A DNA stretch of 8,843 nucleotides from Acinetobacter sp. N54.MGS-139 (GTDB lineage Bacteria; Pseudomonadota; Gammaproteobacteria; Burkholderiales; Burkholderiaceae_F): assembly GCA_000980495.1 (NCBI GenBank), contig LARN01000059.1:1-8843 (forward strand), given 5' to 3'. A program made the position numbers and the translations under genes. The notes below the pieces were generated by a model. It was not told the DNA's origin, did no database searches, and saw only the letters and a list, made by a program, of their open reading frames with translations. This document shows, piece by piece, positions 4,722-8,843 of the stretch. The number at the start of each line of letters is the position of its first letter. Positions within the stretch are counted from its first letter, which is position 1.

Positions 4722-6287
4722 ATGGCTGTTCCTGAAGAAGTCAAAAAGGTTCCGCGTCCGGTTAACACTACTGTCTATGACGCCTGCAGAGACGGACCGA
4801 AGCGATTCTTTGTTCGGGAACGGATTGGGTGTAAGTACATCAAAGGCCATAATCCGCAGCCCGTTTACGGGAAGGTTATTGGCTATATCTACGAAGGAAA
4901 GTTCATTCCTAAGGGGCTGGAATTGAGAACTGATAAGCCCGACAGTCTTTCCTTTGGCAGCGCTGCCTTTGCTTATTCTGTCTGCCAAACCCTTAAGCAG
5001 GAACTCTTCGAGAGCTTCGAAATCAAAACTGCTCTTACCTTACTGACAATCGCTCTTTTGAGAGTTCTTAAACCCCGGGTTCCCAACAGCCGACTAAATT
5101 CTCTTTACGAACGCAGCTGGATATCGATGTTCATTCCCGGAATACAGCTGTCCGGTAATACGGTCTCAAAACTGCTCAACAATCTTGGGAAAGACGCCGA
5201 GAAAAGGAGACATTTCTTTGCACGACGCCTCAGTAACGTAAGCGGCTTTGAGCACATCGCGATTGACGGGACACTCAAACAGGACAGCAGTATTGTCAAC
5301 GATCTTTCCGGCTTCTCCTATAAGTCCCGTCTGAAAGGATGCCGCGATATCAGCGTGATCTATGCCTACGATATTGAAAGGATGGAGCCGCTCTGCGCTC
5401 AAGTCTTTCCCGGCCATTGCATCGATGCAAGCGCTTATCGGGAATTCATTCGCGAAAATAAAATCGAAAAGGGAATCATTGTTGCTGACAAGGGCTTTCC
5501 GTCTTCAAAGTTGGCCGATGAACTTAAGCAGCATCCGGGACTCCGCTTCCTAACTCCGGTCCGACGCAACGATGTAAATATCGAAAAGCTGGAACTTCTC
5601 AAATTTGACGGAGTTCTGGCCGGCACGAAACAACAAGTTCTTTATGCCAAACGCAAAAGCGTTTCCGGAAGATTCTTTTACTCATTTAAAGACACCGGTT
5701 TAGAGAGCTCCGAGCAGAAAGACTACTTGAATCACAGGCTCAGACATAACGACTTTAATAATGAAAATTATCTGGGAAAGAAAGAAAAGTTCGGTCTCAT
5801 TGTCTTTGAATCAGACCAAGATCTATCTCCAAAGAGCGCCTACCTTTGCTATCAGGACCGATGGCTGTTGGAACTCATGTTTAAAAAATACAAATCTAAT
5901 GAGCAGCTTGTAGATTCCAGAGTGCAGAGTGACTTCTCTGTTTGGGGCTCGGAGTTTGTCAATTTCTTAGCAACAGTCATTACTGCAAAGATGGTGAAAA
6001 AGGCCGATGAGAAGAAGTTATTGGACAAGTTCACTTATGGTGAACTCCTCGATGAACTTGAGCACATTTGGAGAAAAACTGCTGCTAAAGGGCCGGTTCA
6101 ATCTTCTGATCCTTATTGGGTGCATCCCTTCAAAGACGGAATGCAAATCCTAGAAGAGCTGGGATTATCCGAACCTATTGCAACCCTGGATGGGGAACCT
6201 AAGCCTAAAGGCAGGCCTAAAAGGAAACCTGTCTTTGTCGGTCCTAAGAGACCTAGAGGAAGGCCGAAAAAGACGGAAACCGACTAG
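4722..6287 (+). CDS. IS4-superfamily (IS4/IS1634-like) transposase with C-terminal AT-hooks
   Basis: A full-length DDE transposase of 521 residues that cuts and joins the ends of its own element. An N-terminal DNA-binding region (about 25-150) contains YIYEGKFIPKG. The RNase H-like core has HIAIDGTLKQD with Asp182, GIIVADKGFPS with Asp256, and the IS4 YREK signature in YQDRWLLELMFKKYK: Tyr377, Arg380, Glu384, Lys391 with exact 2-3-6 spacing. The third acidic residue is therefore Glu384. No stop or frameshift interrupts it, so it may be active. The tail is unusual: KPKGRPKRK (494-502) and RPRGRPKKT (510-518) are two canonical AT-hook (GRP) motifs binding the minor groove of AT-rich DNA. It is the only gene of its element and has its own promoter and upstream hairpin. 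IS4 versus IS1634 placement is not certain. Confidence 0.93.
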   Translation: MAVPEEVKKVPRPVNTTVYDACRDGPKRFFVRERIGCKYIKGHNPQPVYGKVIGYIYEGKFIPKGLELRTDKPDSLSFGSAAFAYSVCQTLKQELFESFEIKTALTLLTIALLRVLKPRVPNSRLNSLYERSWISMFIPGIQLSGNTVSKLLNNLGKDAEKRRHFFARRLSNVSGFEHIAIDGTLKQDSSIVNDLSGFSYKSRLKGCRDISVIYAYDIERMEPLCAQVFPGHCIDASAYREFIRENKIEKGIIVADKGFPSSKLADELKQHPGLRFLTPVRRNDVNIEKLELLKFDGVLAGTKQQVLYAKRKSVSGRFFYSFKDTGLESSEQKDYLNHRLRHNDFNNENYLGKKEKFGLIVFESDQDLSPKSAYLCYQDRWLLELMFKKYKSNEQLVDSRVQSDFSVWGSEFVNFLATVITAKMVKKADEKKLLDKFTYGELLDELEHIWRKTAAKGPVQSSDPYWVHPFKDGMQILEELGLSEPIATLDGEPKPKGRPKRKPVFVGPKRPRGRPKKTETD

Positions 6288-6289
6288 CA

Positions 6290-6309
6290 TATAGTACAAA
6301 TAATTGAGA
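6290..6309 (-). repeat. Candidate right terminal inverted repeat of the IS4-superfamily element
   Basis: Its reverse complement agrees with 15 of 20 bases at 4536-4555. It starts 2 bases after the transposase stop, which is close but seen in compact IS elements. TTAGTAAAAT at 6315-6324 repeats 4519-4528 and would flank the element, but the gaps differ (7 versus 5 bases), so a clean target duplication is not shown. Confidence 0.35.
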
Positions 6310-6391
6310 AACCTTTAGTAAAATTGATAAAGAAAGTACAAATATCCCGTGTTTTTGATTTATTTGTAAGTTATTTTTTTTGTACTAAAAT
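6293..6391. promoter_or_regulatory. Cluster of AGTACAAA motifs and candidate promoter upstream of the XRE gene
   Basis: AGTACAAA occurs at 6293-6300 and 6335-6342, and inverted as TTTGTACT at 6379-6386. A related inverted pair is TACAAATA (6337-6344) with TATTTGTA (6361-6368). A candidate promoter for the XRE gene overlaps them: TTGTAA (6364-6369), 16 bp, TAAAAT (6386-6391). Motifs over the spacer and -35 would suit an autorepressor, but the first copy lies within the possible IS end, so some may belong to the element. Confidence 0.4.
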
Positions 6392-6507
6392 CGTGTATCA
6401 CTCTAAAAGAAAAGGAAAAAATTATTTAAATGACGTTTTCCAAAAGGGTCTGTCTGCGAACAAATAACCAATTAACGTGATAAGATTTCCGTTTGCCTGA
6501 ACAGGAC

Positions 6508-6513
6508 AGGAGG
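6508..6513 (+). promoter_or_regulatory. Shine-Dalgarno of the XRE gene
   Basis: A perfect AGGAGG lies 4 bases before the ATG at 6518. It fixes this start and predicts good translation. Confidence 0.7.
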
Positions 6514-6517
6514 AAGA

Positions 6518-6934
6518 ATGGGATCCGATCCTAAAATTAGAAGAATACTTTGTCAGAGGCTTCTACAGCTCAGACATGAAAACAACCTTACTCAAGCCGA
6601 ACTCTCCAGTCTGAGCGCGATACCTCAGCCGGTCCTTTCTCTTTATGAGAACCAGGGCAGTTCAAGATCTCCGACGCTTTATGCTTTAGTGCGCCTTGCA
6701 AACGCATTGAACGTTTCTACTGATTACCTTTTAGGCCGCACCGACGATAAAAGCGGAGCAAGGAATTTGATCTCAGAAGACTCGGTTATATCACAGCTTT
6801 CAAGAAGAGACCGTCAAGTCCTGCTCAGAGTTGCTGAAGGTCTCCATGCGGCTTCCGTTCAAAAACAGGAAGCAATGAAGTCCAGCCGTACTCAAAAGAT
6901 AGTTCCTCCTGCGGATGTAAAAAACGCTCGATAA
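6518..6934 (+). CDS. XRE-family (Cro/CI-type HTH) transcriptional regulator
   Basis: A small 138-residue cytosolic repressor-type protein. Residues about 11-73 form a standard HTH_3 domain: LCQRLLQLRHENNLTQAELS, then the recognition-helix region IPQPVLSLYE and the closing helices TLYALVRLANALNVSTDYLLGRTDD. The DYLLG ending is a hallmark of this domain. A second helical part (about 85-120, ISQLSRRDRQVLLRVAEGLHAA) is probably for dimerisation; the tail is polar. There is no peptidase or effector domain. It stands alone between the IS4-type element and a convergent lipoprotein gene, with repeated AGTACAAA motifs upstream that could be its operator. Its stop codon lies in the loop of the terminator hairpin. 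The regulated genes are unknown; no partner toxin is adjacent. Confidence 0.85.
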   Translation: MGSDPKIRRILCQRLLQLRHENNLTQAELSSLSAIPQPVLSLYENQGSSRSPTLYALVRLANALNVSTDYLLGRTDDKSGARNLISEDSVISQLSRRDRQVLLRVAEGLHAASVQKQEAMKSSRTQKIVPPADVKNAR

Positions 6935-6948
6935 TTTCGAGCGTTTTT
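6920..6948. terminator. Bidirectional terminator overlapping the XRE stop codon
   Basis: AAAAACGCTCGA (6920-6931) pairs perfectly with TCGAGCGTTTTT (6937-6948) around TAATT. The U-tracts within the stem give a rho-independent terminator readable on both strands, shared with the convergent lipoprotein gene ending at 6964. The left arm encodes the last XRE codons and the TAA stop lies in the loop. Confidence 0.8.
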
Positions 6949-6963
6949 AAGGGAGGACTTCTC

Positions 6964-8061
6964 TTAGTTCGTGAAATTTCGGCAGCCCGGCACTTTAGAA
7001 ATTTCACAAGGGAGCGCGCCGGCTTTTACGTTCTTCGGAGTAGCCGTATGAATGTAATAGGCCATTCTGAGGTTGCCTTTTTGATTTTCAGAGCAGTCTT
7101 TGTCAAAAGTGCATGCATATTCCGAATGAGCAAAGTCCTGCTGCTCCTGAACGAAACGTGCAGCAGCCTGGTCCCAAGACTCTTTATGCTGCGTCATATT
7201 TATAAGAATCGCCTTTTGGGCTAATTTGATTCGTGTCGGATTTTTAGAGGAAATATCCAGGAGCGGTCTATAGACATGATAGAACTGAGGGGCCGGATGG
7301 TTCTTCAGATAGGTCAGTTTTTCCTGGGCTTCTTCTCTCATCTTGGCTAATTCTTCGGCCGGTGTTCTGTCGGTCAGATCTTTTGCATCAACCCAGCCTC
7401 GTGCCGTTCTAAAAATAGTTTTTCCACCGAAGCCTTTGTCTTCTGCCCGAAGCGTTAATTTTGCCGGACGCTTCATCTCATGACATTCTTTTCGTCTGAG
7501 CTTGCGGGCTTTTTCTTTTTTGAAGGCATCTACGTTTTGAGACTCCAATTCGTCAAGAGCAATCAAGTTGTCTTTTTTCCTGCAGGTCAAAACTCCCTTT
7601 CCGAGGGTGGCTGTGCCAAGAGGCACGGGTCGTTTAAGCTCGGTTCGAAGAGCTCTTAAGTAATGGTCCTGTGTGCTGATTTCTGAGATTTCAATAGATT
7701 TTTCTTCAGGACTTTCAGCAAAATCCGATCTGACCGTCTCGGGAGTGAGTTCTCCTTTATTGGCCTGAGCAAGATTGAACTCTCGATTCAAACGAGCATG
7801 TTCAACAAGCTCATTGATTTCAAAATTGTAGTAATCAGCAGGCAGCTGCTTGCTAACTTTATTCAGGGTCTTACCCAGAAGATATTTGTCTCCGCCGAGA
7901 GCAGCAACCTTTGCCGCGTCTGCCTTAGGGAGGCTGCTGACGGCATCTTTAACATTCTTTTCAGTGATCTCAACGTCCGGATCCATTGAGCATGCGGAAA
8001 GCAAAAGAGCACAAAGCACTGAGAAGGAGAGAAGGATATTTTTTCGGACAAATATTTTCAT
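6964..8061 (-). CDS. Lipoprotein of unknown function
   Basis: A 365-residue protein that I do not recognise beyond its export signal. MKIFVRKNILLSFSVLCALL then LSAC is a classical lipoprotein signal peptide with the lipidated Cys at 24. The following Ser rather than Asp predicts outer-membrane sorting by the Lol rule, so it should be a periplasmic-facing outer-membrane lipoprotein. The mature part is charged and mostly helical (for example EELAKMREEAQEKLTYLKNH, about 236-255) and has six cysteines (160, 193, 317, 323, 352, 360), which could form disulfides; four cluster in the last 50 residues (CTFDKDC, PCEISKVPGC). No enzyme motif is seen. No clear Shine-Dalgarno precedes the ATG, but the signal peptide fixes this start. 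It is monocistronic and convergent with the XRE gene across a shared terminator. Confidence 0.8.
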   Translation of the reverse strand: MKIFVRKNILLSFSVLCALLLSACSMDPDVEITEKNVKDAVSSLPKADAAKVAALGGDKYLLGKTLNKVSKQLPADYYNFEINELVEHARLNREFNLAQANKGELTPETVRSDFAESPEEKSIEISEISTQDHYLRALRTELKRPVPLGTATLGKGVLTCRKKDNLIALDELESQNVDAFKKEKARKLRRKECHEMKRPAKLTLRAEDKGFGGKTIFRTARGWVDAKDLTDRTPAEELAKMREEAQEKLTYLKNHPAPQFYHVYRPLLDISSKNPTRIKLAQKAILINMTQHKESWDQAAARFVQEQQDFAHSEYACTFDKDCSENQKGNLRMAYYIHTATPKNVKAGALPCEISKVPGCRNFTN

Positions 8062-8205
8062 AATTGTTATTAAGAAGATCAGGGTTTTCGTCTAACTAAG
8101 GATACTTCATACACGAGATCAAGGTGCAGAAGATTGGCTAATTTTCGAAAAATTTTCCTAATCCGGATGCTCTGAAGTTTTGCGTTTCTAGATCTTCATT
8201 ATTTT
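8062..8205. other. Spacer upstream of the lipoprotein gene
   Basis: AT-rich, without a gene. It must hold the lipoprotein promoter on the minus strand, but I find no convincing -35/-10 pair. CTAGATC occurs at 8188-8194 and again at 8263-8269, bracketing the hairpin below. Confidence 0.25.
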
Positions 8206-8254
8206 AAAAATCCTCAATAAAACATAAGGCTAATGTTGAAATCGAGGATTTTTT
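8206..8254. terminator. Hairpin upstream of the third transposase
   Basis: AAAAATCCTC (8206-8215) pairs with GAGGATTTTT (8244-8253). Inside it AACAT (8221-8225) pairs with ATGTT (8233-8237), and a run of six T ends the structure. Read on plus it is a rho-independent-like terminator placed before the transposase, as with the hairpin at 4611-4640. It may also mark the element end. Confidence 0.45.
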
Positions 8255-8290
8255 GTGCTAAACTAGATCATTATATATGGAGATCTATTA

Positions 8291-8843
8291 ATGACAAATC
8301 CGAAGCTTCCTCCGATTCTGATCAATAAGGCAGGTTCCGTTTATTACGTTTACACGTATAAAAACGTTTGGGATAGAGAACTCAAGCGGAGCAAAAGAGG
8401 TGAATCCAAAAAGATTGGGACAATCCTTGGCGGCCAAAAGGACGGAAAAATTCGTTTTGATGAGGCTTTCCTTCAGGAACATCCTGAATTTCGGAACTAT
8501 CAGGTTGAGAGAAAAGGAAAAGATTATGTCTTTACGCAGATCTCCGAAGAAGGCATCACTCTTGAACAGGCTCGCAACATAAAGAAGCTTCACGCCGGTG
8601 CTACTTGGGCTTTAGATCAGATCGTTGCCGATTCCCCCGTCGGAGAGTTCTTAAAGGAGTGCTTTCCAAGGAACAAAGACTATAAAAAAATCCTTTCCTT
8701 GGCGTACTTTTTAATTCTTAATCAGAACAACAACGTTAGTTTCTATGAAACCTTTGCAGAGACGACAAGACTGCCGTATCCGCGGCCGCTGAGCTCTTCG
8801 GCGATAACTCGCCTCTTCCAGAGGATAGAGCTGCGCGATGCCC
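8291..8843 (+). CDS. IS1634/IS4-like transposase, N-terminal part (cut by window edge)
   Basis: The frame is open from the ATG to the window end (184 codons), preceded by GGAG at 8279-8282 with 8-base spacing. The protein begins MTNPKLPPILINKAGSVYYV and continues with YTYKNVWDRELKRSKRGES and KKIGTILGGQKDGKIRFDEA, followed later by HAGATWALDQI. This layout, a tyrosine-rich strand, a basic stretch and an (I/L)G-x-I-x-GxxxGK(I/F) motif, is the N-terminal region of IS1634/IS4-type transposases. A similar GK(F/I) segment occurs in the element at 4722-6287, but the sequences clearly differ, so it is a separate element. The DDE catalytic residues would lie beyond the edge, so integrity and exact family cannot be judged. 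Confidence 0.75.
   Translation, partial: MTNPKLPPILINKAGSVYYVYTYKNVWDRELKRSKRGESKKIGTILGGQKDGKIRFDEAFLQEHPEFRNYQVERKGKDYVFTQISEEGITLEQARNIKKLHAGATWALDQIVADSPVGEFLKECFPRNKDYKKILSLAYFLILNQNNNVSFYETFAETTRLPYPRPLSSSAITRLFQRIELRDA

Noticed and set aside
4698..6034. Several open frames inside the IS4-superfamily transposase on both strands
   Set aside because: All overlap a long frame with intact YREK and DDE motifs, and none has recognisable protein features.
6518..8061. XRE regulator plus neighbour as a toxin-antitoxin pair
   Set aside because: The neighbour is convergent and encodes a 365-residue lipoprotein, not a small toxin. The genes are not in an operon.
1608..8221. 13-mer AATCCTCAATAAA shared by 1608-1620 and 8209-8221
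   Set aside because: An exact 13-mer pair is about what chance allows in 9 kb of AT-leaning DNA, and the flanks do not match.

Overview
The window looks like the chromosome of a host-associated Gram-negative bacterium. A Sutterella/Parasutterella-type gut betaproteobacterium fits best, but that is inference. The evidence is a Gram-negative-style lipobox protein, a Tat- or Sec-type export leader, a tRNA gene with encoded CCA, moderate slightly AT-leaning composition, and several IS transposases of kinds I associate with that group. No taxonomic marker such as rRNA is present.

Layout, left to right. Positions 1-160 hold the 5' end of an IS5-like element on the minus strand, with its promoter and probable outer end. 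An AraC-family regulator follows (about 416/444-1343, plus); its 5' end appears to carry a one-base frameshift. Positions 1344-1776 are non-coding or degraded, with a long inverted repeat and a bidirectional terminator. tRNA-Ser(GGA) lies on the minus strand (1777-1867). Next is a two-gene plus-strand unit: an exported DJ-1/PfpI (Hsp31-like) protein (2090-2872) and a membrane-anchored SIMPL-domain protein (2898-3608). It converges on rpiA (ribose-5-phosphate isomerase A, minus, 3657-4352) across a strong shared hairpin terminator. A complete IS4-superfamily transposase with a YREK signature and two C-terminal AT-hooks occupies 4722-6287, with its own promoter and an upstream hairpin. Then come a small XRE-type regulator (6518-6934) preceded by repeated AGTACAAA motifs, a convergent lipoprotein of unknown function (6964-8061, minus), and the N-terminal part of a third, different transposase (8291 to the window edge).

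Functionally this is a few core genes (tRNA-Ser, rpiA) and an envelope or stress-like pair (DJ-1 plus SIMPL) interleaved with three mobile elements and isolated regulators. I find no CRISPR array, phage module, toxin-antitoxin pair or defence operon, and nothing that is convincingly a new multi-gene system. The points most worth checking are the apparent AraC frameshift, the exported Hsp31/SIMPL pair, the AT-hook transposase tail, the XRE upstream motif cluster, and the unassigned cysteine-containing lipoprotein.
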